This document shows, one piece after another, positions 16,231 through 24,093 of a stretch of 34,933 nucleotides of DNA (the stretch's first letter is position 1; each line of letters opens with the position of its first letter). Made by a program: the position numbers and the translations under genes. The notes under the pieces were generated by a model. It did no database searches. It saw only the letters and a list, made by a program, of their open reading frames with translations, and was not told the origin of the DNA. The stretch comes from Nocardia uniformis NBRC 13702. GTDB lineage: Bacteria > Actinomycetota > Actinomycetes > Mycobacteriales > Mycobacteriaceae. The DNA lies in assembly GCF_001613345.1 (NCBI RefSeq), contig NZ_BDCE01000123.1:1-34933 (forward strand), written 5' to 3'.

Positions 16231-16233
16231 CTG

Positions 16234-16283
16234 TTACCCCTGGTAGCACAAACGGGTAGAATATTGCTACGCTCACGTAGCAA
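16234..16283 (+). promoter_or_regulatory. Promoter and operator-like palindrome of the EphD operon
   Basis: TTACCC (16234-16239), 17 bases, then TAGAAT (16257-16262) gives a plausible promoter. Immediately downstream, TTGCTACG (16264-16271) and CGTAGCAA (16276-16283) form a perfect 8-base inverted repeat with a CTCA spacer, covering the expected transcription start. This is the size and position of a TetR-family operator. A near copy overlaps the -10 of the gene starting at 31413. Confidence 0.6.
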
Positions 16284-16338
16284 CTGTGGTCGCGGGTTTC
16301 ACGCACGGCCACGGGTACCACAATGACCAGGAGTATCG

Positions 16339-17247
16339 ATGAAGCTACTTCCGAAGTTGGGCCGCCGCCAGCCGACGACCGATCCCGGCGAGGTAGCCCT
16401 CCACGCGCGCAATGTCCAGTTCGACTGGACCAAGACCCCGCCGGTCTGGATGACCGCCGAACCGGTCGCCTCCCATGTGCTCAATGCCCTGAGCATGCTG
16501 CTGCCCGAGGGTGAGCGCATGTTCCTCGTCACCTTCGGCGAAGCCCTGCCGCTGGTGCAGGACGAGAAGCTGCGCGAGGCCATGGTCGGCTTCATCGGCC
16601 AGGAATCCATGCACGCCGAAAGTCACAACCAGGTTCTGGAGAACGTGCTGAAATCGCACGGCATCGACGTGGAACCCTATGTGCGGCAAGCGGAATACCT
16701 GTTCCGTAAGACCCTCGGACCGCGCGAGGCGGGCTCGGAGGCGCAACGGCAGCAGCAATTGGTGGAGCGGCTCGGCGTCATCGCGACGCTGGAGCATTTC
16801 TTCGCCTTCCTCGGCGACTGGGTGATCAATGCCGATCTGGAGAAGTTCGACGCCGACCCGCAGATGCTGGATCTGTTCCGCTGGCACGGGGCCGAAGAGG
16901 TCGAGCATCGGATGGTCGCGCACGATGTCGCCGAGTACTTCGATGTCGGCTATGTGCGGCGTGGCGCGCTCATGCTGCTGATCTTCCCGATCTTTATCGC
17001 ACTGCTGCTGCGCGGCACCAAATATCTGGTGCACCAGGACCCTTCGCTGCCCAACCACCGCTACCCCATGCTGGTCGGCCGGATCTTCGCCTCCATGTGG
17101 CGGGGAGCGCTACCCGGCATTCCGTCGCTGCTGGTGAGCGCGCTGTCGACCTTCAAGCCCGGGTACAGCCCGGAAGGGGTCGGCTCCTCCGCGCAGGCTA
17201 TCGCCTACCTCGCGCAGTCCCCGGCGGCCCGCGTCATGGCATCGTGA
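16339..17247 (+). CDS. Metal-dependent hydrolase-like protein (PF10118)
   Basis: A 302-residue helical protein of the COG3687 family. It shows the ARNVQFDWTKTPPVWM opening, then possible metal ligands in GERMFLVTFGEA, FIGQESMHAESHNQ, TLEHFFAFLGDW and WHGAEEVEHRMVAHDVAEYF. These repeated E/H-x-x-H helices resemble ferritin-like diiron sites, so it may be an oxidative diiron enzyme, not a hydrolase (inference). A hydrophobic stretch around residue 215 suggests membrane contact. Its TGA overlaps the GTG start of the next gene in GTGA. It leads a three-gene operon with a reductase and EphD. Confidence 0.8.
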   Translation: MKLLPKLGRRQPTTDPGEVALHARNVQFDWTKTPPVWMTAEPVASHVLNALSMLLPEGERMFLVTFGEALPLVQDEKLREAMVGFIGQESMHAESHNQVLENVLKSHGIDVEPYVRQAEYLFRKTLGPREAGSEAQRQQQLVERLGVIATLEHFFAFLGDWVINADLEKFDADPQMLDLFRWHGAEEVEHRMVAHDVAEYFDVGYVRRGALMLLIFPIFIALLLRGTKYLVHQDPSLPNHRYPMLVGRIFASMWRGALPGIPSLLVSALSTFKPGYSPEGVGSSAQAIAYLAQSPAARVMAS

Positions 17248-18353
17248 CCGCGTCGCGTCCGATCCCGTCCGAACCGCCGCTCGACCTGTTCGGCAAGGCC
17301 CGCAGCGATCGCGCTACCCGGGTGCTGGAACTCATTGCCGAGACCCGGTTGCGGTGGACCACGGTGATCAACCGTCAGGCTCCGGCGGTGCGGGTGGATG
17401 ATCGGCGGACTCCGCTGATCGTCACCGAACGACGCGTCGAGGCACATGACACCGACGTCGTCAGTGTCATGTTCACGGCACCCGATGGGCGCAAGCTGCC
17501 CGAGTGGCGGCCCGGGGCGCACCTGGACTTGGAGCTGCCGTCGGGGAAGGTGCGGCAGTACTCGCTGTGTGGTGACCCCGCCGATCGGCACAGTTATCGA
17601 ATCGCGGTGCGCCGCATACCCGATGGCGGCGGCGGGTCCCTGGAGGTGCACGAGGCCCTGGCCGTCGGCACCGCGCTGACCGTACGCGGGCCGCGTAACG
17701 CCTTCCCGTTCGTGCTCCCCGGACACGGATCATCGGCCGCCCGAGTGCATTTCGTGGCGGGCGGTATCGGCATCACCCCGATCCTGCCGATGGTGCGGAT
17801 GGCGAACCGGCTCGGTGTGGACTGGACGATGGTGTACGTCGGTCGCAGCCGCGACACCATTCCATTCCTCGACGAGGTGGAGTCCTTCGGTGACCGGGTG
17901 ACCATCCGCACCGACGATGAGCACGGAATACCCGGCGCCGCGGACCTTTTGCGTGGCGTCGGACCCGACACGTCCGTGTACTGCTGTGGACCGGTGGTCA
18001 TGACCCAGGTCATCGCCGACTCGGTGTGCGATATGGCGGGAGTGGAGCTCTATTCCGAACGCTTCTCCGCGCCGCCCGTGGTGAACGGCACCGTATTCCA
18101 GGTCGAACTGGCCCGCAGCGGCACTGTCATCGAGGTGCCCGCGGATAAATCCGTACTCGAGGAAGTGCTGAAAGTCCGCCCGGAGCTGCCGTATTCGTGC
18201 CGTCAGGGGTTCTGCCGCACCTGCCGGGTGCACACGCTTTCGGAGAATGTCGATCACCGCGACACGGTGCTCACTCCCGACGAGCGCGCCGCCGGCGACA
18301 TGCTCATCTGTGTATCCCGCTGCGGCGGTGAACGACTGGTGCTGGACCTCTAG
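17244..18353 (+). CDS. PDR/VanB-type ferredoxin-oxidoreductase
   Basis: A 369-residue three-domain electron-transfer protein: a flavin-binding domain with RQYSLCGDP, an NAD(P)-binding domain with FVAGGIGITPILPM and YCCGPVVM, and a C-terminal plant-type [2Fe-2S] ferredoxin with C319-x4-C324-x2-C327 and C356. This domain order (flavin-NAD-ferredoxin) is that of phthalate dioxygenase reductase and VanB. It passes electrons from NAD(P)H to a partner oxygenase. The partner is likely the upstream putative diiron protein, to which it is coupled by a 4-base start/stop overlap (inference). Confidence 0.88.
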   Translation: MTASRPIPSEPPLDLFGKARSDRATRVLELIAETRLRWTTVINRQAPAVRVDDRRTPLIVTERRVEAHDTDVVSVMFTAPDGRKLPEWRPGAHLDLELPSGKVRQYSLCGDPADRHSYRIAVRRIPDGGGGSLEVHEALAVGTALTVRGPRNAFPFVLPGHGSSAARVHFVAGGIGITPILPMVRMANRLGVDWTMVYVGRSRDTIPFLDEVESFGDRVTIRTDDEHGIPGAADLLRGVGPDTSVYCCGPVVMTQVIADSVCDMAGVELYSERFSAPPVVNGTVFQVELARSGTVIEVPADKSVLEEVLKVRPELPYSCRQGFCRTCRVHTLSENVDHRDTVLTPDERAAGDMLICVSRCGGERLVLDL

Positions 18354-18375
18354 CACCCCTCTCGAGGAGACGATC

Positions 18376-20142
18376 GTGACCGATCAACCGACCATCATCC
18401 CCGCATCCGAGCGCATTGTCCGCAATGGTGAATTCGAGATCGCTGTCTACGAATACGGTGAACCGTCGGCCGAGACCGTGGTGCTCGTCCACGGCTGGCC
18501 CGACGACAATCACCTGTGGGATCACGTGGTGCCGCTGCTGGCGCAGCGTTTCCACGTCGTCACCTATGACACCCGCGGACACGGGCGTTCGACCCGCACC
18601 GATCGCACCGAGGACTACCAGCTCGAGCGTTTCGCCGCCGACTTCTTCGCGGTCGCCGAGGCGGTGAGCCCGGGGGAGCCGGTGCATGTGCTGGCCCATG
18701 ACTGGGGTTCGGTGCAGGTGTGGGAAGCGGTTTGTGAGCCGGATGCCGCCGCGCGAATCGCCTCGTTCACCTCGGTCTCCGGGCCGAACCTGGATCACCT
18801 GGGCGCCTGGGTGCGTGGGGAGCTCTCGCGCGGCAAGCTGTGGGGGCCGTTCACCCAGCTGCTGTCGTCGTTGTACACCGGCCTGTTCATGACACCGGGT
18901 GTGCCTCGCGTGGTGCTGAAACCCCTTGGTACCGAGAAGATGTGGTCGCGATTCGTCGGCCTCATGAACGAAACCTCGCCGGAGAACGTCACGCTCGGTC
19001 CGGAGTTCCAGCGCGACTTCTTCGACGGTATGCGCATCTACCGCGCGAATATCCTGCGCCGCATGAGCGGTCCGCGTGAGCGTCGCACCGAAGTTCCGGT
19101 GCAGCTCGTCATCGCGCGCCGCGATGTGGCGGTGCGGCCCACTGGATACAACGACACGCACGAATGGGCACCGAACCTCTACCGCCGCGAGGTAGGCGGC
19201 GGGCACTGGCTGCCGTTCTCGCATCCGGAGCTGCTCGCCACCGCCACCACCGAGCTCATCGACTCGCTGCGTACCGGCGCGGCGACGCGTGGCCTGCGTC
19301 GCGCCGAAGTCGGCCGCCAGCAACGGGAATTCGACGATCAGCTGCTCGTCATCACCGGCGGCGGTAGCGGCATCGGACGCGAGACCGCGCTGGCCTTCGC
19401 CCGCAAGGGTGCCGAGGTGGTGCTATCGGATATCAACCTCGACTCCGCCAAGGAGACCGCGGAACTCATTGCGCGCGAAGGTGGTAGCGCGCAGGCCTAC
19501 CAGCTGGACGTTTCGAATAAGGACGCGGTGGAAGAGCATGCCGCCACCGTGATCGCCGAGCACGGGGTGCCCGATATCCTGATCAATAACGCGGGCATCG
19601 GTCAGGCCGGGGACTTCTTCGACACCTCCGCGGCCGAATTCGACCGTGTCCTCAATATCAATCTGTACGGCGTCATCAATGGCTGCCGTGCCTTCGGCAA
19701 GGCCATGGCCGAGCGTGGACTGGGCGGACATATCGTCAACCTCTCCAGCATGGCCGCCTACACGCCGCAGCGCGGTTTCAGCGCGTACTCCACCAGCAAG
19801 TCGGCGGTCTTCATGTTCTCCGACTGCCTGCGGGCCGAACTGGCGAGCAAGGGTATCGGCGTCCACACCATCTGCCCCGGCATCGTGCACACCAATATCG
19901 TGGCGAATACCCGTTTCGCGGGCGTCTCCGCCGCCGAGGAAGCCCAGAAGCAGGCGCGCTACGACAAGCTCTACGCTGCCCGGCGCTACGGTCCGGAGAA
20001 GGTCGCCGCCCAGATCGTCAAAGCGGTCGAACGCGATCGCGCCGTCGTGCCGGTAACGCCGGAAGCGCACCTGCAGTACCGCTTCAACCGTTTCGCTCCG
20101 GCGGTCGCCCGATTCGTCGCGGCGCGGGTCAAACTGACCTAG
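18376..20142 (+). CDS. ephD: EphD-type epoxide hydrolase / short-chain dehydrogenase fusion
   Basis: A 588-residue fusion with the length and architecture of M. tuberculosis EphD (Rv2214c). Residues about 1-300 are an alpha/beta hydrolase: oxyanion HGWP (39-42), nucleophile Asp109 in HDWGS, and His277 in GGGHWLPF. Residues about 320-588 are an SDR: TGGGSGIG (327-334), NNAG, Ser458, and Tyr471-x3-Lys475 in YSTSK. Mycobacterial EphD has been linked to mycolic acid epoxide processing and keto-mycolate levels. GAGGAG precedes the GTG start, 22 bases after the reductase gene. The operon suggests an oxidise-hydrolyse-reduce sequence on a lipid substrate (inference). Confidence 0.88.
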   Translation: MTDQPTIIPASERIVRNGEFEIAVYEYGEPSAETVVLVHGWPDDNHLWDHVVPLLAQRFHVVTYDTRGHGRSTRTDRTEDYQLERFAADFFAVAEAVSPGEPVHVLAHDWGSVQVWEAVCEPDAAARIASFTSVSGPNLDHLGAWVRGELSRGKLWGPFTQLLSSLYTGLFMTPGVPRVVLKPLGTEKMWSRFVGLMNETSPENVTLGPEFQRDFFDGMRIYRANILRRMSGPRERRTEVPVQLVIARRDVAVRPTGYNDTHEWAPNLYRREVGGGHWLPFSHPELLATATTELIDSLRTGAATRGLRRAEVGRQQREFDDQLLVITGGGSGIGRETALAFARKGAEVVLSDINLDSAKETAELIAREGGSAQAYQLDVSNKDAVEEHAATVIAEHGVPDILINNAGIGQAGDFFDTSAAEFDRVLNINLYGVINGCRAFGKAMAERGLGGHIVNLSSMAAYTPQRGFSAYSTSKSAVFMFSDCLRAELASKGIGVHTICPGIVHTNIVANTRFAGVSAAEEAQKQARYDKLYAARRYGPEKVAAQIVKAVERDRAVVPVTPEAHLQYRFNRFAPAVARFVAARVKLT

Positions 20143-20177
20143 GCGCCGTCTCGGCTCCCCGGTGGGTGTCCGGGGAC

Positions 20178-20212
20178 GCGGCCGGTTCGTTGCTCACGCG
20201 CGGACCGGCCGC
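20178..20212 (+). terminator. Hairpin after the EphD operon
   Basis: GCGGCCGGT (20178-20186) pairs perfectly with ACCGGCCGC (20204-20212) around a 17-base loop, then TTCGCTGTG. A very stable stem without a full T-tract, as many high-GC terminators are. Confidence 0.55.
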
Positions 20213-20275
20213 TTCGCTGTGTAACAGGTCGATTATTGGCTGGCGGGATCGCCGCGGGACCAATAGCTTTCGTCC

Positions 20276-20491
20276 ATGGACGTAGTGATCGCGATTATCG
20301 TGCTGGTGGTTGTCGTGGGTTTGTTCCTCGCGTGGCTGAACCACAGCTCCGAGGGTGAACTTCGGCCCAGTCGAGGGCGTCGGCGTCGAGGGTGGGGTGC
20401 CGGTGGGGGCGGCGGTGGTGAGTCCGACGGAGGCGGTTGTGGCGGTGGCGGTTGTGGCGGAGGCGGGGGTGGTGGAGGTGGGGGCGACTAG
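20276..20491 (+). CDS. Small membrane protein with Gly/Cys-rich tail (1 of 3)
   Basis: A 71-residue protein: one N-terminal membrane helix (about residues 3-21, VVIAIIVLVVVVGLFLAW), a short basic patch (PSRGRRRRG), then a tail almost wholly of Gly with two Cys spaced by four Gly, ending in a run of Gly and a final Asp. Gly/Cys tails after membrane helices occur in actinobacterial TIGR04222-like proteins, but no further domain is present here. Function unknown. Two similar proteins follow within 1.7 kb, which argues against a chance frame in GC-rich DNA. Confidence 0.55.
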   Translation: MDVVIAIIVLVVVVGLFLAWLNHSSEGELRPSRGRRRRGWGAGGGGGGESDGGGCGGGGCGGGGGGGGGGD

Positions 20492-20687
20492 TGGTGGCTC
20501 GTTCGCGCCACACCAGGCATCCGAGGCGATGTCGTGGCAGGCGTGCCTCATTCGACGCATGCGGGTCGCCGGGTATTCGCGGAATGCCGGTAGCTATCGG
20601 GACAGGCCGGTACCCAGTGTCACGAGCGCTCAATCACCCCTGATTGCGGGTCTATCGAGAGCTGAAGCGCGACGGTAGCTTTCGCTC

Positions 20688-20996
20688 ATGGAACTATTTC
20701 TAGGAGCGGCGCTCGTTCTCCTGCTGTGTGTTCTCGGCTGGTACGCCTGGACGGTGGTCTCCGACCTCCGGACTCGCGATCGGATACGACGCTGGCGGAG
20801 CGTGCACCACACCGGGTACGAATCCGGCGGCGGCGATAGCCGGGACGGGGGTTCGGGCTACGGCGGCGATTCGGGCTACGGCGGCGATTCGGGCTACGGC
20901 GGTGACTCGGGCTACGGCGGAGGTTCGAGCTGCGGGGGAGGTTCGAGCGGCGGCGGTGGTGGCTGTGGGGGCGGCGGTGGCGGCGGCGGGAGCTGA
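20688..20996 (+). CDS. Small membrane protein with Gly/Cys-rich tail (2 of 3)
   Basis: A 102-residue protein with an N-terminal membrane helix (LFLGAALVLLLCVLGWYAW), a charged cytosolic-type segment (SDLRTRDRIRRWR), then about four tandem copies of a GYGGDS hexapeptide, and a final Gly stretch with two isolated Cys (SSCGGGSS, GGCGGG). The hexapeptide copies are also near-perfect 18-base DNA repeats at about 20850-20925. The layout equals that of the neighbouring small proteins. Function unknown. Confidence 0.6.
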   Translation: MELFLGAALVLLLCVLGWYAWTVVSDLRTRDRIRRWRSVHHTGYESGGGDSRDGGSGYGGDSGYGGDSGYGGDSGYGGGSSCGGGSSGGGGGCGGGGGGGGS

Positions 20997-21009
20997 GGGC
21001 GCCGGTCTG

Positions 21010-21504
21010 TCAGGAACCCGACCGCAGTTCCTCCTCGATGCGGACGACCCGCTCCGCCGGGATACCCCACGGATGCTCGACCCCGACTCGCGCGTCCAGA
21101 TCCCACAGCACACACGTCTCATCGGGCCGCGCCACTATCGACCACGCGACCACGGTGCGCCCCAACTGATCCGCCATGGAACCCGCCGCAGTGCCCCCTG
21201 ACCCCTCGCCGTCGGGGAAGTGGTGCAGGAACCGCCCGTACGCGGTATCGCAGAAGCGTTGATACCGCATGGTGCACAGGATCAACCCGTGCCACGCCTC
21301 ATCCACCGCGTGCGACGGCATTCCGATCACCTGCTCATCGCGGATGGCGGCCCCGCAGCACCGCAACCATTGCCGCAGACCGGTTTCCACCAGTTCGCGT
21401 GGCTGCCAGGGGGAGGTCTTGAATACGGCTTCCGGCAACTCCAGCGCATCGACGGCGCTATTGATCCGATCGATTCGAAGGCGGCTCAGGCGTTTACGCA
21501 ACAC
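21010..21504 (-). CDS. Glycine-rich-domain (GRDP/DUF1399-like) family protein
   Basis: A 164-residue soluble protein resembling the conserved part of glycine-rich domain-containing proteins known from plants and bacteria. The diagnostic stretch is AVDEAWHGLILCTMRYQRFC followed by YGRFLHHFPDG, with conserved WH and HH pairs that could bind metal (inference). The upstream LRQWLRCCGAAI region is also typical. It starts at a GTG at 21504 and is convergent with one Gly/Cys-tail gene and divergent from another, 46 bases from the latter's start. Function is unknown, and pairing with Gly-tail proteins may be functional. Confidence 0.65.
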   Translation of the reverse strand: MLRKRLSRLRIDRINSAVDALELPEAVFKTSPWQPRELVETGLRQWLRCCGAAIRDEQVIGMPSHAVDEAWHGLILCTMRYQRFCDTAYGRFLHHFPDGEGSGGTAAGSMADQLGRTVVAWSIVARPDETCVLWDLDARVGVEHPWGIPAERVVRIEEELRSGS

Positions 21505-21550
21505 GATTCACGGTACGGCGGCGCGGGTTGATCGATCAAACCTCAATTTC

Positions 21551-21922
21551 ATGGGCTTCGGACCGGTCAATCCCACTGGATCAGAGGGTTACCGAAGCGC
21601 CGCAGCGGGAATCGGAGTGGTCATGGGTGGTTTATCTCTGGCCCAGTGGATATTGCCGTGGGTAGGCGTACTCGGCCTCGTGGTGGTCATGCTGGCGGGG
21701 GCGATCGGCTTCTTCATGCTGATGTTTCGGATCGATTCGATGCAGGAACGGGCGAGAAGGCGTAGGCGCTGGGCGGCCAAGGGCGGGGGATCTGCTTATC
21801 GCGGATACGGGGGTGGCTGCACCGGCTCGGGTGACCGTGGTGGCGCCTGCAGCGCTGGGGGATGGGGCGGCAGCGAATGTAGTGGAGGAGGCGGTGGTTG
21901 CGGTGGAGGAGGTGGGGACTGA
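21551..21922 (+). CDS. Small membrane protein with Gly/Cys-rich tail (3 of 3)
   Basis: About 123 residues: a short N-terminus, two hydrophobic helices (GIGVVMGGLSLAQWILPWVG, then VLGLVVVMLAGAIGFFMLMF), a basic patch (ERARRRRRW), and a tail rich in Gly, Ser and six Cys ending GGGGCGGGGGD. The same closing pattern is found in the first paralogue. The ATG at 21551 faces the divergent GRDP-like gene; ATG 21623 is an alternative start. Function unknown. Confidence 0.6.
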   Translation: MGFGPVNPTGSEGYRSAAAGIGVVMGGLSLAQWILPWVGVLGLVVVMLAGAIGFFMLMFRIDSMQERARRRRRWAAKGGGSAYRGYGGGCTGSGDRGGACSAGGWGGSECSGGGGGCGGGGGD

Positions 21923-21958
21923 GGTCGGGCACGGGGCTGCGCACCCCACCCCGATCGA

Positions 21959-22966
21959 TCAGTTCGCGACCGAAACCTCTGCACTCCGGGTGGTCCACAG
22001 GCTGGTGGCGGTGACGGTCGCCAACACCACCACGATCACGCCCAGCGAGGCGAGCGTCGGGATGGTCGGCACCGCGGTCCAGACATCGTGCGCCCAGTGC
22101 AGCACCAGTTTCACGCCGATGAAGGCGAGGATGATCGCCAGACCGTAGACCAGGTGCACCAGTCGCGAGAGGGCGGCGTGCAGCACGAAATACAGTGCGC
22201 GCAAACCGAGTAGCGCGAAGGCGTTGGTGGCGAACACCAGGAACGGGTCACCGGTCACCCCGTACACGGCGGGTACCGAGTCGACCGCGAACACCAGGTC
22301 GGTGATCATTACGGCGGCCACGACCAGGGCCAGCGGGGTGAGCGCCCGGCGGCCCTTCTCGACAACCGTCAACCGGGTGCCACGGTAATCATCGGTGACC
22401 GGCATGAACCTGCGCAGCAGCCGCACCGACTTCATCGAGTTCACATCGACATCGGCCTCCTGCCCACCGAGCGCGTCGACAATCAACTTCACCGCGGTAA
22501 CCAGCAATATCATGCCGAAAAGCAGGAAGGCCCAGTCCAAGGTCGCCAGCGCCGTGGCGCCGAGCGCGATGAAGATGCCGCGCAAGACCAATGCTCCCGC
22601 GATGCCGTACAGCAGCACCCGCTGCGCCAGCGCCGCGGGCACCGCGAACGCCGATAGCAGCAGCATGAAGATGAACAGGTTGTCGACCGAGAGCGATTTC
22701 TCCAGCAGATACCCGGTGAAGAACTCCACGCCCGGCGTGGAACCCATACTGGCCCAAAGATATACGCCGAATGCGACGGGGAGTGCGATGTAGAAGATCG
22801 TCCACCCCAACGCTTCCCGCATGGACGGGTCACGGGGGCGTCGGGTGAGCGCGAAATCCAGCACCAGCAGGCCGGTCACGCCGAGAATCGTCAGCGCCCA
22901 CAGTCCGGGCGTGCCAACGGTTTCGATGGTGGTGGAAGTCGCGAAGTGGGATACGGCGAGACTCAA
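21959..22966 (-). CDS. TerC family membrane protein (Alx/MeeF-type)
   Basis: A 335-residue integral membrane protein with eight to nine predicted helices. Family motifs: LEKSLSVDNLFIFMLLLSAF with the conserved acidic Asn/Asp pair in a helix, and VMITDLVFAVDSVPAVYGVTGDPFLVFATNAFALLGLRALYF in the second half. Members named TerC, Alx and MeeF export manganese, supplying it to exported enzymes or relieving its toxicity. The leader carries a yybP-ykoY-like element, which fits manganese control. Confidence 0.9.
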   Translation of the reverse strand: MSLAVSHFATSTTIETVGTPGLWALTILGVTGLLVLDFALTRRPRDPSMREALGWTIFYIALPVAFGVYLWASMGSTPGVEFFTGYLLEKSLSVDNLFIFMLLLSAFAVPAALAQRVLLYGIAGALVLRGIFIALGATALATLDWAFLLFGMILLVTAVKLIVDALGGQEADVDVNSMKSVRLLRRFMPVTDDYRGTRLTVVEKGRRALTPLALVVAAVMITDLVFAVDSVPAVYGVTGDPFLVFATNAFALLGLRALYFVLHAALSRLVHLVYGLAIILAFIGVKLVLHWAHDVWTAVPTIPTLASLGVIVVVLATVTATSLWTTRSAEVSVAN

Positions 22967-22984
22967 GAGAACTCCTCGGACAGG

Positions 22985-23095
22985 ATCAACCAGCCGAGGT
23001 CTCCTTCACCTACGAGACCGTAGGCGACCATCCGGGGACCGCGATGACGCGATCCGTATTGACCGGAGTGATGCTTGGGAAGTACTCCCCTCGCG
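22985..23095 (-). promoter_or_regulatory. Candidate yybP-ykoY (Mn2+) riboswitch in the terC leader
   Basis: On the minus strand, ahead of terC, the RNA has GGGGAGUA (23090-23083), then CUUCCC closing on it, and later CCGGUCAAUACGG (from 23066 to 23054). GGGGAGUA and a GUCAAU-CG stretch are the conserved loops of the yybP-ykoY manganese riboswitch. A hairpin CCTACG-GTCT-CGTAGG follows nearer the gene. The separate actinobacterial 'terC RNA motif' is an alternative identity. The call rests on short motifs only; no covariance model was run. Confidence 0.5.
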
Positions 23096-23139
23096 AGCCA
23101 CGATAGCCGACCCTCAGCTCTCCCGTCCAACTGTCCAGT

Positions 23140-23568
23140 TCATCGGGGGCTGAGCACCACCACCGCGATGGGCCGCGAGGTCTTCTCCTGATAGGCCGAG
23201 TACCGGCCCCCATTGACCTTGTCCACCAACGCCCACCGCCGCGCGTACTCCGGATCATCCGGATAGGTGGCCCGCCCGGTCACCGCGATCCTCTCACTCC
23301 CCACCTGAATCTCGCAGTCCCCCTTGGCCTTCACATTCGCCAACCACCCCGGCGGTCGAACGGACCCGCCATTGGACGCGGTCACGAGATAGTCCTTCCC
23401 ATCCCGCGCGTACGTCAACGCATTGGTCCGATCCTTCCCGCTCTTCCGCCCCACCGTCCGCAACAGCAATGTCGGGTTGCCGAACAGGAGCCGATGCCCC
23501 ACCAACCCGCCACTCTTCTCGTAGAGCCACTGATGCCCCCGCAACACATTCACGAACAGGTCTGCCAC
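23140..23568 (-). CDS. Deazaflavin (F420)-dependent nitroreductase family protein
   Basis: A 142-residue split-beta-barrel protein of the Ddn/FDOR-A family, common in mycobacteria and nocardiae. Typical segments: PTLLLRTVGRKSGKDRTNALTY, the DYLVTASNGGSVRPPGWLANV core that contacts F420, and the closing DPEYARRWALVDKVNGGRYSAYQEKTSRPI. Such proteins use reduced F420 to reduce quinones, nitroimidazoles or unsaturated ketones. The GTG start at 23568 has a strong AGGAGGA; the frame upstream is not used. Confidence 0.85.
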   Translation of the reverse strand: MADLFVNVLRGHQWLYEKSGGLVGHRLLFGNPTLLLRTVGRKSGKDRTNALTYARDGKDYLVTASNGGSVRPPGWLANVKAKGDCEIQVGSERIAVTGRATYPDDPEYARRWALVDKVNGGRYSAYQEKTSRPIAVVVLSPR

Positions 23569-23802
23569 AGTTCCTCCTGACCATTTGGTTCTGCCGAACC
23601 TCAAGCATCGCTCGAGGCGGAAGACCGCGCTCGTCCACGCTCCGAGGAGCGCGTTGTTTCGCCGAAGAGTTTCTGGCTACTCATGGGGGAGTGCCGGGCT
23701 GGGTGCCCATGCCGATGGTGATCGGGGTGGGAACCGACCTGCGGGACTGGACTCAGCTCTTCCTGGCTGAGTTGTCATGACAGCGGAAAGGAACCGGACA
23801 CC

Positions 23803-24093
23803 ATGTTGATGCTCACCCCCACCGCCATCGAGGCCGTTCGCACCCTCACCTCCGCAGAGGGCACACCGGAAGGTTCCGGATTGCGAATCTTCGCGACGGA
23901 AAACGCCGAGGCCATCGCGTTGGCGGTCGCCGAGGCACCGGCAGAGCAAGACAAGGTCCTGGATGCCGACGGATCCCGCATCTTCATGGACGAGCAGGCA
24001 GCCGCCTTCCTCGACGACAAGATCCTCGACACCGGACTGGACCCTGAAGGCCAAGGTGCCTTCGTGCTCGCCCAGCAGGACCAGACCCCCTGA
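23803..24093 (+). CDS. HesB/IscA-like protein lacking cysteines
   Basis: A 96-residue protein with the actinobacterial HesB-like pattern: MLTPTAIEAVRTLTS, GLRIFATENA, VLDADGSRIFMDEQAAAFLDDKILD and a closing GQGAFVLAQQ. True A-type iron-sulfur carriers have three conserved Cys; none is present here, so cluster binding in the usual way is excluded. Members are often annotated 'adhesin' or 'HesB' without evidence. AAAGGA precedes the ATG. The 200 bases before it hold no clear gene, only a short coding-like end (PMVIGVGTDLRDWTQLFLAE) at about 23694-23780. Confidence 0.7.
   Translation: MLMLTPTAIEAVRTLTSAEGTPEGSGLRIFATENAEAIALAVAEAPAEQDKVLDADGSRIFMDEQAAAFLDDKILDTGLDPEGQGAFVLAQQDQTP

Noticed and set aside
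20400..20490. Pure microsatellite explanation for the Gly-rich tail
   Set aside because: The codons vary (ggt, ggc, ggg, gga) and Cys codons are interspersed, and two more proteins show the same layout, so coding is favoured over a simple DNA repeat.
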